DNA of 64,000 nt from contig NC_049905.1 in assembly GCF_001411555.2 (NCBI RefSeq), positions 3,410,001-3,474,000 of the forward strand, given 5' to 3'. This DNA is from Juglans regia (taxonomy: Eukaryota > Streptophyta > Magnoliopsida > Fagales > Juglandaceae). Below, one piece after another: positions 10,918 to 23,349 of the stretch (position 1 is its first letter; each line of letters opens with the position of its first letter). The translations under genes and the position numbers were made by a program. The notes under the pieces are model-generated. The model had not been told where the DNA came from, did no database searches, and saw nothing but the letters and a program-made list of their open reading frames with translations.

Positions 10918-13900
10918 ATGGCTAGAGAAGAAGTGAAGGTATCGGGGATCGAGAAGTTTGATGGCACTGATTATGGGTATTGGAGGATGTAGATAGAGGA
11001 TTACATCTATGGGAAGAAACTCAATCTTCCATTGTTGGGGAAGAAGCCAGACAGCATGTCAGTTGCTAATTGGACCCTGTTGGATCGACAGGTTCTGGAG
11101 GTTATTCGTCTAACCCTGTCGAGATTCGTTGCACACAACGTCATCAAGGAGAAGACGACTGCGGATCTCATAGAGGCTTTGTCGAGCATGTATGAAAAGC
11201 CGTCAGCAAATAACAAGGTACATCTGATGAAAAAATTATTTAATTTGAAGATGGCAGATGGTACGTCTGTTGCACAACATCTGAATGATTTTAACACTAT
11301 CACAAATCAATTGTCGCCTGTTGAAATTGAATTTGATGATGAGATCCGTGCACTGATATTATTGGCATCATTGCCAAATAGTTGGGAAGCCATGAGGATG
11401 GCTATTAGCAATTCTGCTGGTAAGTCAAAGTTAAAATATGATGACATCCGTGATTTGATTTTGGCTGAGGAGGTGCGCAGGAGAGATTTAGGCGAGACCT
11501 CAGGTTCAAGTTCAGCACTGAATGTTGACTCTCGAGGGAGAGCACAAGACAGGAACTCAAACAGAGGTAGATCAAAATCAAGGAACAAGAGCAAGAGCAA
11601 GTCTAGACCTGGTCAGCAGGTAACTTGTTGGAATTGTGGCAAAGCTGGTCACATAAAGAAAAATTGCAGAAATTCCAAGAAGACTGAGAATGATAGTGCT
11701 AATGTGATAACTGAAGAATTACAGGATGCACTATTGCTTGCAGTTCATAGTCCAGTTGATGACTGGATACTTGATTCAGGGGCATCTTTCCACACATCTT
11801 CCCATCGGGAGATGATGCAAAACTATGTTGCAGGTGATTTTGGAAAAGTGTATTTGGCTGATGGAGAGGCTTTGACTGTAATAGGGATGGGAGACATTGA
11901 CATTGTACTTCCTAACAATAACAAATGGACCTTGCAAAAGGTCAGACACATTCCTGAGTTGAAGAATAAACTCATTTCTGTTAGGCAGCTTGATGATTGT
12001 GGCCATTCAGTGGTGTTCTCAGACAGCACCTAGAAGGTCACCAAAGGGGCATTGGTACTGGCTCGGGGTAAGAAAACTGGTACACTTTATATGACTACTG
12101 GTTTGAATAACACTATTGCCACTACCGTTGCAGAGAGCACAACAGATTTGTGGTATTGCAGGCTTAGCCATATGAGTTAGAAGGGCATGAAAGAACTTTT
12201 GTCTAGAGGCAAGCACCAGAACTGAAGTCAGTTGATCTCAGTATGTGTGAGAGTTGCATTATGGGGAAACAGAAGAATGCCAGTTTCTTGAAGAGTGGCA
12301 GAGCACTGAAGTCAAGGAGACTAGATCTTGTGTACACTGATGTGTGGGGACCTTCCCCAGTTGCATCCCTTGGAGGTTCTCGTTATTATGTTACATTCAT
12401 TGATGACCACAGCAGGAAGGTATGAGTCTATTTGTTGAAACACAAATCTGATGTATTTAATGTGTTCAAAATTTGAAAAGCCATGGTTGAGACAAAGACA
12501 TGCTTGAAGTTGAAGTGCTTGGGGTCTGATAATGGTGGTGAGTATATTGATGGTGGGTTCAAGAAATATTGTGCAACTCAGGGTATCAGAATGGAGAAGA
12601 CCATTCCTGGGACACCATAGCAAAATGGAGTTGTTGAATGCATGAACAAAACTATAAATGAGCGTGCTAGAAGCATGAGGCTGCACGCTAGGCTACCACC
12701 TACTTTCTGGGCAGATGCAGTTAGCATTGCAGTGTACTTGATAAACAGAGGGCCATCAGTTCCGTTGGATTGTGGATTGCCTGAGGAGGTTTGGAGCGAG
12801 AAAGAGGTCAAATTTTCTCACCTTAAAACTTTTGGTTGTCTTTCTTTTGTTCTTATTGATTCTGATGCTCGTAGTAAGCTTGAGGCCAAGTCAAGGAAAT
12901 GTTATTTCATTGGCCATGGAGACGAGGCATTTGGCTATCGTTTCTGGGATGATTAGGGCCGAAAAATTATAGGAAGCAGAAATGTGATCTTCTATGAGAA
13001 GATTGTGTACAAAGACAAGTCTAGTACAGTTGCTGAAGCAGTTCCTCAGGAATCTGAGTTTGTGAGTTTGGAGTTTGGATGATCTACTTGAGGTCATAGT
13101 GCAATGTAGAGAGGTGTGTGACAAGGTGAGTGGGTCCAGCACACCCATTCCCATTATTCCGCAGTCAGATCCAGAGCACTCCACTCCTGTAGCTGCAGTT
13201 CGCAAATCAGTTAGGACTATTCGTCCCCCACAACGTTTCTCACCTTCTTTGAATTATATCATGTTGATAGATGGTGGAGAACCACAAAGCTACCAAGAAA
13301 CCTTGCAAGATGAAAATTCTAGCAAGTGGGACTTGGCCATGAAGGATGAGATGGATTCCTTGCTAGGGAATCAGACATGGGAGTTGACAGAACTTCCATC
13401 AGGGAATAAGGCATTACATAACAAGTGGGTATACCGGGTGAAGACTGAGCATGACGGTAGTAAAAGGTATAAGGCCAGACTTGTTGTAAAAGGTTTTCAG
13501 CAAAAACAGGGTATTGATTACTCAGAGATCTTTTCGCCTGTGGTAAAGATCACAACCATCAGGTTAGTTCTGGCTATGGTTGCTACTGAATATCTATTTC
13601 TTGAGCAGTTAGATGTGAAGACAGCTTTTCTTCATGGAGATCTTGAAGAATACATCTACATGCATCAACCTGAGGGGTTTGTGGTATAGGGAAATGAAGA
13701 TTCAGTTTGCAGACTGAAGAAGAGCTTGTATGGCCTGAAACAAGCTCCTAGGCAGTGGTACAAGAAATTTGACAGTTTCATGTGCAGTGCAGGGTACATC
13801 AGATGTCAGGCAGATCACTGCTGCTATGTCAAGGCAGTTTGACAATTCCCACATTATTTTATTGCTATATATTGATGACATGCTTATTGCAGGGGCTAGC

Positions 13901-14830
13901 ATTGATGAGATCAATAATCTGAAAAAGCAGATGTCAGAGCATTTTGCAATGAAGGATTTGGGAGCTGCAAAGCAAATCCTTGGCATGAGAATTGTCAGAG
14001 ACAGAGTCAGAGGCACATTGAGACTCTCACAGGCTGAGTATGTGAAAACGGTACTCAGCAGGTTCAATATGGACAAGGCCAAGTCAATTGGCACACCCTT
14101 GGGTAGTCACTTCAGACTCAGCAAGGATCAAGCACCAAATTCAGAAGAGGAACAAGATTGTATGAATAAGGTTCCTTATGCCTCAGCTATTGGTTCACTT
14201 ATGTATGCTATGGTCTACACTAGACCAGATATTACCCATGCAGTGGGAGTTGTGAGTAGATATATGAGTAATCCTGGAAAACAACATTGGGAAGCAGTAA
14301 AGTGGATTTTGAGGTACCTAAAAGGCTCCTCAGAAACGTGCTTATGTTTCTCAGGAGAGGGCTTCGAGGTGCAGGGCTATGTTGATGCTGATTTAGCTGG
14401 AGACATTGATCGCAGAAAAAGTACCACAGGGTTTGTTTATACTCTGGGTGGTACTGCAGTTTCATGGGGTTCTAACTTACAGAAGACAGTTTCTTTGTCT
14501 ACTACAAAAGCTGAGTATATTGCAGTTTTAGAAGCTGCAAAGGAGATGGTTTGGATACAGGGCTTCTTGGAGGAATTGGATCAGAAGAATCAGAAGGGCA
14601 CTCTTTACAGTGACAGTCAGAGTGCCATATTCCTCGCCAAGAATCCAGCATTTCATTCCAGAACTAAGCACATTCAGATCATGTATCACTTTATAGGATC
14701 ATTGTTAGATGATGGACAGTTGCTACTTGAGAAAATTTGTGGAAGTAAGAACCCTGCAGATATGTTGACAAAGGGTGTTACACTTGAGAAACTGAAGTTG
14801 TGCGCAACTTTAGTTTGTCTTCTAGCATGA
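10918..14830 (+). pseudogene. Decayed copia gag-pol polyprotein
   Basis: Starts MAREEVKVSGIEKFDG. The UBN2-type gag region lies at about 10918-11560. A zinc knuckle (CWNCGKAGHIKKNC) lies near 11626-11667, and the protease motif DSGASFHT near 11773. An integrase zinc-binding and core region (CESCIMGKQ, VYTDVWGP, SDNGGEY) spans 12245-12960. Reverse transcriptase covers about 13270-14000 with YIDDM near 13869, and RNase H about 14380-14750 (DADLAGD, STTKAEY). Closest in type to Tnt1-94-like copia polyproteins. In-frame stops lie at 10990, 12031, 12178, 12423, 12474, 12618, 12954 and 13687, with frameshifts near 12213, 13070 and 13840. Several stops replace Gln or Trp codons expected from the family. 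Not functional. Confidence 0.9.
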
Positions 14831-14908
14831 AGACAGGAGCAGTGAGTTGCAGAGGTGGAGGATATTATGTTTGAGGCAGAGGGTGGTACTGTGGGTGTAC
14901 CAGTCTCC

Positions 14909-14920
14909 AAGTGGGAGAAT
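14909..14920 (+). promoter_or_regulatory. Polypurine tract of copia-1
   Basis: AAGTGGGAGAAT immediately before the truncated 3' LTR start TGTTGAGAATAT, the usual second-strand priming site. Confidence 0.75.
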
Positions 14921-14934
14921 TGTTGAGAATATCG

Positions 14935-15652
14935 ATTGAGAATCCTTCTTCTTTCCTGGATACCTTGACTTCGGTCTCCCTCTTGCTATAAAGGCTTCAT
15001 TTGATGTATTTAGCTGTACCTCCTTATCTTTTATGCGGTACTCATTATTTATCAAAACACTAGATACATCGTTAAAACTAATCTTTTCATTCCCATACAA
15101 AAGTGTGGTAATCAAATGCTCATATGTATCAGGCAAGGAATTTAATAAAAGTAAAGCCTTGTCTTCATCTTGGATTTCTACATCCAAGTTTTGCAAATCA
15201 GCAAGTATCTGATTGAAACTATTGAAATGTTTGGACATAGACATACCTTCTCGAAATTGGAATCTTAAGAGCTTCTTCTTCAAGTATAAATGACTCTCAA
15301 TACTTTTTGTCAAGTATTTCTCTTCTAATTTCCGCCAAAGTTCACTTGTTTTTGTCTCTCTCATGAAAAAATACTTCTGATCTTTGGCAAGGCACAAACA
15401 GATTGTACCACAAGCTTGTCGATTAAGCTTGTCCCAATCCCTCTCCGTCATGTCCTCCGATTTCTCTTCCAGCGTAATATCCAACTCTTGTTGGATCAAA
15501 ACGTCCATGACTTCACATTGCCACATACCAAAGTTATTAGGTCCATCGAACTTCTCAACTTCAAATTTGGCATTTGACACCATGGATCTATGCCCAGAGC
15601 TATTAGCATTTCCAGAGTTCCTATCACCTGCAATTTCTCCGTCTGTTTCCAT
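14935..15652 (-). pseudogene. Truncated copia gag (UBN2 domain)
   Basis: Begins METDGEIAGDRNSG and runs open for about 240 residues. It contains the gag signatures VEKFDGPNNFGMWQ (about residue 33), LRFQFREGMSMSKHFNSF (about residue 128) and LLLNSLPDTYEHL (about residue 166). It ends in a basic RGRPKSRYPGKKK stretch, just before where a zinc knuckle would be expected. The last roughly 35 residues of the open frame come from copia-1 sequence read backwards and are not gag. The frame is unbroken up to the junction, so this copy is younger or better preserved than copia-1. Confidence 0.8.
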
Positions 15653-16156
15653 CTAAAAAATTACTTATCTCTGGAAAATGAATTTCAAAATTTCAACCGT
15701 ACGGATGAGTCCGGAATGATCCAAATAGTTGGAAAGCACCATTCGATAGTTGAAATCGGACTCCGAATGGCTTAGATCAAGCCCAAATCATATCTGAAAT
15801 TTTGAACAGTCCAGATCAAACAGGAACAGCAGGCGAAGCGCGTGGCGAGAGTGGGGGCGCATTGGCGCGTGTAACTCACGCCTCGTCTTCCTCTGGAGTG
15901 CGTGTCTTTCACTTGTCTTCAACCTCTAGAGCGAGTGGGGGCGCGTGGGCGCATGGTTTGCACTCGTCTTCAACCTCTGGACGATCGTTGGCGCTTGAAT
16001 CGCACCTTCTGACCTTCTAGGGCGCGTGTCAGCTCCTCCGACGTCCGTTTTCGATGCCGTTTGTGGCAGCGTTTCCGTCTTGTCAAGACAAACCTCCTGG
16101 TGTGATCAAAAATTGATTTGGATCAACTTGAATTTTCTAGGTAGCACAAAACCGAA

Positions 16157-16168
16157 GCTCTGATACCA
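16157..16168 (-). promoter_or_regulatory. Primer-binding site of copia-2
   Basis: On the minus strand TGGTATCAGAGC lies two bases inside the LTR end (16171). This is the classic match to the 3' end of initiator tRNA-Met. Confidence 0.85.
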
Positions 16169-16170
16169 AT

Positions 16171-16567
16171 TGTTGTACCAAAACCACCCAAAATCATACC
16201 CAAACACAAGATAGAGACAATATGTAAGTGGTTTGGAAATTTGCCTACATCCACTGTAGCAGAAACAGTAGATTTCAAAGTATTTGTACAAATTATATAA
16301 ACTCCAACAAGATTATCTCTATCTCTATAAATGGCCCTCTTCTATGTCCCACAGACACTATTTCGTTTACAATATGATCTCCTTTTATAGGAGAACCTTC
16401 AGGAGACAAACAAATAATAAAAGTGGCTGTAAGAAACAAACTTGATATTTTGGAGACAAGCTTGATATTTAGAGACAAGTTTGATATTTCCAGACAAGCC
16501 TAATATTTGGAGCAGCTATCTAAGACTATTGAGGAGCAACTGTTCACACTTAGGTTGATATTTAACA
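16171..16567 (-). repeat. 5' LTR of copia-2
   Basis: 397 bp with inverted ends TGTT/AACA. A TATAAAA box on the minus strand at 16383-16389 is a likely promoter. The outer end (16567) abuts an ankyrin exon, and AATAG at 16568-16572 would be the target duplication, whose partner has been lost. Confidence 0.8.
16383..16389 (-). promoter_or_regulatory. TATA box in copia-2 LTR
   Basis: TATAAAA within CTCCTATAAAAGGAG on the minus strand, central in the LTR as expected for the U3/R promoter. Confidence 0.55.
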
Positions 16568-18251
16568 AATAGTGACGGTTACACAGCTCTATTCACGGCA
16601 GCTGCCGTGCTTGGAAATAGGACAATGGTGGAGTGCATGCTTGGAGAAAACCCTGGCTTGATCAGCATTAGACATTCCAAAGAGAAAAATCTTCCAGTTG
16701 TTATGGTTATTAATTTCGAGCAAATAGAAATGGCGCGGCATTTGTATTATCTTAATCCAGATAATGGAGATTTAATTCCACAGGATAATGATCAGGAGAT
16801 TCAGGACCACAATGGTGCTACGCTTTTTACCCGTGCCATCTATACCGGAACTTTGGATCAGAACTCGTACGTGTTTTACTATCTGGTAGTAGAAATGTTT
16901 GATAAGAAATTCTATACATGATTGACATGTTTAATATGATCTAAGTAGATCAGTTAATTTATTACATTAAGCCACCTCGTTATTGTATAAATTTTTTTAG
17001 TCTAAACTTAAAACTTCTAATCCATTAATTGGCTGCCGTTATAAATATAATAATTCCTCTTTGACCATTTCTATGCATGTGCTGTACATGTATATATGAT
17101 GGTGACGGTACTTACACATTAACAGATATTGCTTTGAGATTAATCCGAACCTGTCCACGTTTGGCACTGGCTCTTGACAAGGATGAAGAGTCTCCCATCT
17201 TCGCATTGGCCTCTATGCGTCATTCCTTCCCAAGTGGAATTCAGCTCGGGTTTTTCAAGCAACGCATGATCTGCTCCTGTATAATTACCACTAGCTCTGA
17301 TCCCTTAATTCTCTTGATTTACATTATTGTAATATTACTCAATATTAATGGCTCATTTAAAAAAAAAACCATCAATAATATATATTGGATTAATTTTAAT
17401 TTCTTAGAAATTAAAAAAGAAATCAAGATCCATGAGAATACCGAAAATAATATTCTCCTGCGTAGAGTTATTTGGTAGGGTTATTTAAACATTATTATTT
17501 TTATTTGATAGGGTTATTTGGTAATTTTTAAAATATTTTTAGGGCTTATTTTGTGATCTTCTTAAGAAAAAAGAGGGTACATTGCAATTTTTTGGCAGTT
17601 TAAGGAATTGATTGTAAAAATTGATACTTTGAGGATGTTATTGTAAATTGGGTGCATGGTAGTTTGAAAGGCTTTGTATATTTTCTCCTATAAATATAAA
17701 ACAAAATTTCATGTATTTAAAATCATATATATATGAATTTAAAGTCTAAATCCATGACTACTTTCGATAAAGTGAAGGTAATATAAATCTAAAATTATAT
17801 ACGTACAATATATGCAATTCAAGAATAAAAAATATAATTTGAATCTAAATAATTTCAGTAAGAATGCATTTCATGTATCTGACAGCTTCAAATATCATCA
17901 TAATTTTTCAAAGGTTCTCTTTTACTAAAACAAGAAAATATACTTAAGTTATAAAGTCGATGATATACCTTAAGTTATTTCTTCTCTCATTTCTAATTTG
18001 TTATCCTAGGGCATACTTAAAATTTGATTTGTGGATTGTTTTTTTTTTTTTTTTTTTTGTTATAAAGAAGATTGATCACTCAATACCCAGAATATTATAA
18101 GTTCTACTATATTGTTAATTAGATTTGTTAGCTTTTGCTTGCTAAAAAGGTATGCGCATTCCATACGCACCTCCGACCAGTGAGACTCGTTTGAATGTTT
18201 CAAACGGAGAACAACGCCAAAGCAATCAAGGAGATCAAAATATCATATCAG
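16568..18251 (+). pseudogene. Truncated ankyrin-repeat gene (ACD6/ITN1-like)
   Basis: Exon A (about 16570-16866) encodes GYTALFTAAAVLGNRTMVEC and an EIQDHNGATLFTRAIYTG ankyrin unit. Exon B (17126-17278) encodes IALRLIRTCPRLALALDKD and SFPSGIQLGFFKQRMICS, the family's hallmark linker. Exon C (18150-18251) continues in phase (ICSC then MRIPYAPPTSETRLNV) to a GTATGC donor. The B-to-C splice (17279-18149) is in frame; no GT donor of A gives the right phase for B. The N-terminal repeats are cut off by the copia-2 LTR. The C-terminal PGG membrane domain is absent before the RNase H relic. Plant relatives are membrane proteins of defence and salt signalling. This piece is probably inactive. Confidence 0.7.
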
Positions 18252-18652
18252 GTATGCTAATTTTGCCTTAGCTTTACTTTCCCATAATTCAGTTTTTCTT
18301 TTGTGATAATGCTTTTTTTTATAATTTTTTTTAAAATATAGAGGGTGCATGCGTGGTTATTTTAAAATTTGAAACTCGAATAAAAAACATATTGATTGAT
18401 TGCAAAATAGATAATGTAAAATATTCATAGGAGGAATATCAGTACTCTTAATATTATCTAATTATTTATAATGGCGTTGAATCTAATTTATTTTTACTGT
18501 AAAAAAACACATCCACTTTTAATATTAAGGTAAATATAAATCAGACAATACCATGCATCCTTCTAATACATTCTGGCCGGGATAGACCCCATGTTAACAC
18601 TCTTAGACATACATAATACTAGAGCATCCTTTGCAAGTACATGCGCACTTGA
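18252..18652. other. AT-rich sequence without a gene
   Basis: Would be intron or flank of the ankyrin fragment. No further exon was found. Confidence 0.4.
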
Positions 18653-19084
18653 TTAAACTCTCTGTACATATCCAATCTGCCAGTCTTTTAACCCACGCAG
18701 AACATGCTTAATTTCCTCCACAATATGTCCAAACTTAGGGAAATTCTTCTCAGCAGGCTTTTTAACTGCATCAACCACTAGCTTGGCATCACCTTCTAAA
18801 ATCACTTGTTCAAAATCCAGAGCACAACAAAACACATTTGCACTCAATGCAGCTCTTGCCTTTGCAAACGTGGAGTTAGCACCAAAAGCAGCAGGTTCCC
18901 TCAATACTACTAAGATAGATCCCTAACCACCACGTACCCCAATGCCAATCTAAGAATGAGTTGTTTCAACTGCAACATCCCATTTTGCTTTGACCCATTA
19001 GTTATCAGGTAGCACCCAACCTTGCTGTGTAACTTGTCTAGGACTGCTCTGGGGTACCCTTTCAATCTTGGCTTTCTAATACTA
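18653..19084 (-). pseudogene. RNase H-like (RVT_3) relic
   Basis: The minus strand from about 19070 encodes a broken start (KVGCYLITNGSK... then LRLALGYVVVRD). It then shifts frame into REPAAFGANSTFAKARAALS and DFEQVILEGDAKLVVDAV. This pattern (IRD...A..EA.A...A..A...G....I.EGD....V.A) is the plant RNase H-like domain found in LINE-derived and RVT_3 genes. At least one frameshift and a stop separate the halves. A LINE or retrogene remnant. Confidence 0.6.
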
Positions 19085-19646
19085 GATTTAGTAGGGAGAA
19101 AAATCTCATTACAATATATGTATATATATATTTGAAGTGAAAAAAACTCACGAGTCATTTTCTTTCTTACTTTGACAACTACTACGTACGAAATGAAGAC
19201 GCGAGTGCATATATGCATGTTACAGTTGGTGAGAAAGGCATAAAATCATATCTTTTCACCTCACCTGGCTTCATTCAGATAAAAAGTAATAGTAACAATG
19301 ATTTTTCTTTATGCATGCATTATGTGTTGCATTACTGAGGTTAATGTCCATTGAAAAGATCATTTTACCTGCTCATTTGACTAATTTATTCTTTTTGCAT
19401 AGTGTTATGATTAGTGAAGTAGACATCTACTAATATCCTTTCACCTGCTCATTTAGGCTCATTCAAAAGTTACATTATGTACAACAATAATTATAGTAAT
19501 AGCATTAATGATTATTTATTTTGTGCATGGTACAATATTGGTGAGGTAGGCATCTAGTTATAAGAACATTTCACATGCTCCTTTGATGTAGTTCGGAATG
19601 CACCTTCTACGTACATTTGTGAGGTAGACATTTAATAAGATTCTTT

Positions 19647-22325
19647 CATTACAAGAAAAAAGGGTTTTACCGGCGATTTTTCTAGTGTTGCAATATAGAA
19701 CGCCGCATTAGAGTGTTTATTGCGGCGATTTTTTAATCGCTGCTGAATTCCGTTGCGAGAACTGATGATTGAAGTTACTTATCGAGTTGCAGCGAAAATA
19801 GTCTTTTTAATAGCGATTTATTTCGCCGGTAAATGAAAAAACCTGTTGCAACGCTCGATTTCGCCGTAATATAGTAAGTGGCGCCATTCCCCTAAAGATA
19901 TTTTGTTTTTCCCCCCGATTTCTTTCCCCCTCCACTTCTCTCTGTTCTTCCCCAATATTCCATCTCCAGCTTGCCTTTCCGAGAGATAAGCTGCTACTCC
20001 ACCCACGTCCCCCGAACGATTTCATCTTCACTTTCGCCCGACCACCCAAAGCTTGCTCCTTTACCACATTTTCCTCCCGCGGAAGCTACGGTCGAGATAG
20101 TATCCTCGAAGCTGATTAGGAGCCGTGCGATTTCGTCTCTTTGAACCTGTGGGATTTGGGTCAGCTGCTTCCAACTGAGCTTGGTCGAGATTCAATTGAG
20201 GGATAGCATGGGTCCTTCTGTCACCACAGGTATGGCTGCAACTCAGTTGGAGTTTGGTAATGAATCGATTTTGCCGCGGGTTTCTTTACAAAATTAGGAG
20301 TTCTTTGTTGCTAGACTAATTTCTATTTGTGCAGTTGTGAAATGTACCAGTAATTAGGGTTTCTTTTCACGAATTTTGCGTTCAATATCTGCATTTTGTG
20401 TTTCACAGAACTCATGTCCGTGGCTCGAACATTGAATGACCCAGTAAAATATTGCTATTTTGCCAATACATCTTATACTAATTAGTTGTTACTAAATTAT
20501 AGATAATCTCAAGTTTATAGTCCTACTTGTTTTGAGCTATGAACCTGTTCTCATAACAGAATGTACAGATATTAATCAATTAGTGTTTCGGTAATTAGTA
20601 GGAAATCTGTATTCTTCTGGGACTATTCCCTGGTGCAGTCACCAAGAGAGTGACATTAGAGTAAAATTTATTTGCATTGCATAATAATTTATTGGGACAT
20701 CTCATGACAAAATAGTATTGAAGTGTGGTTGAGCCTAAAAGAAAATAGTGGTTTCATAGCGTGGACATTTATATATGTTATCATGACGTATTCAAAGAAT
20801 ATTCTTATTTGGAAACTTCATGTGATTTATGGTACGGTTACATTTATATGAAAAACATGTGCTACGTTCTTTTTATGGAATTAATCGTGGGATATGATAT
20901 ATGAGTCTTATATTAGTATGGAACCATTACTATGTTATATTTGAAATGATAACGATACCAGAGGATACTAAAAATGTGTAAACCCTAAACATTTTTAGTA
21001 AATGGGAAGGATAATTATACCAAATAACATTGAGAAAGTGTAGATTTCAAATAGAGAAGAGTTTGTGGGAATGACAGCTATCCTTGAAGGGAAAGTTCCC
21101 TATGTAGATAAATTTTTTGAAGTGCTTCCCTACATAGTACAAGATTTTTAATTTACATTGAATACTATGATTTTAGTTTTCGTTTTTATTTTAATCTTAT
21201 TTTTTATTTAATAAATGAGGCTCATATATTACACCCAGTTTAATCAATCATACTTATCGAGTCGTGGACTTACCTTCCACCTGTAAAATTTCTTATTTTA
21301 CAGATATTAAAGAGGAGCATGCAAATAAAGAAGCTTAGAGGACATATAGGAGGGTTAGAATGAGAGCTAGGAAATACGTGTCATCTATAAAATTGGGGCA
21401 TGACAAAAATGCCTTCCATAGAATCTAAAATCATCTTACTTAACACCTCATTAAGGTACTAAAAAAAAATGGTTCTAAGGTCAATCAAATTGCTTTGTCA
21501 AAATTGAGAATCAATATAGGTAAGCTAAAAAATATATCAATATGTATTTCTTAGGGTATTCCAAAATTAGTTTAGGATAATTTCGAAATAATTAGCCTAT
21601 ATATATACATGCCATGTACCATGTATATACTAAGTCTGTTGTTTCCGATGCATTAAAGAATTTGCAATTTGGAGTTTTTTAGAAGAAGTTATGGCAAGTT
21701 TACAATAGGCCAGGTGCCTGAGATGGCAGAATGCTATGAAGTTTTATTATAGTTCATAAGTTTTATCATTTTTAAGGATAAGTGACAAGGCTTGAGGAAA
21801 TTTTTCCTATTGCTATGATCCCCAAGCATTCTGCCTGTACGAATTTGGTTCTTTTTTGAGCAAGTTTCCAATTCTCATGAACTGATAAATGTTGTCTTGA
21901 TAGACTGAACATATTCTCATTTTTCTGTGCTCTTGAAATTGGATTTGTGCTAGCTAGGGCCTTTTTTCTTTAATCCTCTTGGGCAAACTTTGCTGCCCAA
22001 ATGTAGATAGAAAATGCCTCATTTACCCACAACAGACTTCATATACATCTTGTGTGCTAGAATGAGTTCTTTTTACTGGTTTGAGTGCATGTAGTCCTAA
22101 TGCTACTAACGGCGATTAATTTGTGATCAGCAGCGAAAAAAAATTCGCCGGGATATTAATATATGGCAGCGAGTTTTGGTGTCCGTTGCACTAGATCTAA
22201 AGTGGGGCGTTAATACCGGCGAAGTTCCAGCGATTTTTTAATCGCTGGCATATATATACCCCAGCGATTTGTTGTGTTTTGCCAGCGATTATGTATCGCT
22301 GGCAAAATTGTTGAACCTTGTAGTG
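19647..22325. mobile_element. Non-autonomous CACTA element (CACTA-3)
   Basis: Starts CATTACAAGAAAAAAGGG and ends CCTTGTAGTG, flanked by TTT on both sides (19644-19646 and 22326-22328). Unit A shows the unoccupied site AAGATTCTTTAACCTGG (7754-7770), which proves insertion with a 3-bp duplication, the CACTA signature. Subterminal regions (19670-19870 and 22110-22310) are dense in CGGCGATTT/AATCGCTGGC motifs, also typical of CACTA-2. Next comes AAGTGGCGCCA and a C-rich leader (19880-20228) ending at a GTATGG donor, matching the leader of CACTA-2. No transposase is present. About 2.7 kb. Confidence 0.85.
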
Positions 22326-23349
22326 TTTAACCTGCTCCATTGGCCTCATTTGAAATTACATTATATATGATGATAATATGCTGATTTTTCTATTTTAATT
22401 TAACGAATATCACTTAAAATCTCAAGGCAACATATTAATAACTTACATTAGAAAATTTTCAACATATATAATTATATATATTTATTAATATTACTTTAGT
22501 GTTTATTTTGGAATTCATGGGTTATTTGAAAAGAGAGATTACTTTTATTTATGGAATTTTATTTATTTATTTATTTTGAAAAATGGGTCAATGTTCAAAT
22601 TAAGGACCTGCGATCGTGTTGTTTCAGCGGTAGTGGACCAGTGGTGCTCCTTTTCTACCCTAAAGAGAAAGGTTTGAAACTTGAATCGCTCCAACATGAC
22701 AAAAGCATTTTTAAGAGCTGACTCATCATCCCTAAAAATAAAATAAATATGTTTAAAAAATAATATCTTATTAAATAATTGTATAAAAGTTGTGTAACAG
22801 TAATATTTTCATGGTTTTACAGTTGTAAACAGCTGAATGGACCATCAGTGGACAACTAGTTCATAAGGTCGTACATGTTAAAAAAAAAAAAAAAAAGTTC
22901 ATAAGGTCGTACACATGAGTGTGATTTAAGAAAAATACTACTTGTCTCAACAAATGGATCGCGACAGTCTCGATAATTTTTTTTTCTAGTTAATGATTAA
23001 GTAAGTATTTTTTAATAATATTAGATTTTTTTTTAAATACGTAACGGCATAAAAAATAAGTAAATTAAAAATTTTTAAAAAAATTAAAAAAATAAAATAA
23101 TCTTATCGAGATCATTCTCGGACTACACCATCCGTAGCTGGAATCCTTATTTAGTTCGCGAAGAGGACATCATTAGAATGACATCTCCTGATGAAAACCT
23201 CATTCATGATCACTACATTAGAATGAAAATGACATAATCCAATAAGATGCCAGACTATTACCCGCACGTGCATATCAATTAGATGCCAACTACTATTGCC
23301 GGTGCATATTAATTATAGCTGGCGAGGAAGACACGATCCAATTAATAAG

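Larger units (their letters stand above)
10408..14932 (+). mobile_element. Ty1/copia LTR retrotransposon (copia-1), 3'-truncated
   Basis: A full 470-bp 5' LTR, a primer-binding site, gag-pol in the order gag, protease, integrase, reverse transcriptase, RNase H (the copia order), a purine tract at 14909-14920, then only about 12 bases of the 3' LTR (TGTTGAGAATAT) before the sequence switches to an opposite-strand copia. Coding is ruined by eight or more stops and three frameshifts, so the element is dead. It sits in unit C. Confidence 0.9.
14933..16567 (-). mobile_element. Second copia fragment (copia-2): 5' LTR plus partial gag
   Basis: Read on the minus strand: 5' LTR 16567-16171, primer-binding site, leader, then gag from 15652. 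It ends abruptly near 14935, where copia-1 begins. Protease, integrase, reverse transcriptase and the 3' LTR are missing. TTGAGAAT occurs on both sides of the junction, suggesting a microhomology-mediated deletion joined the two elements. Confidence 0.85.
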
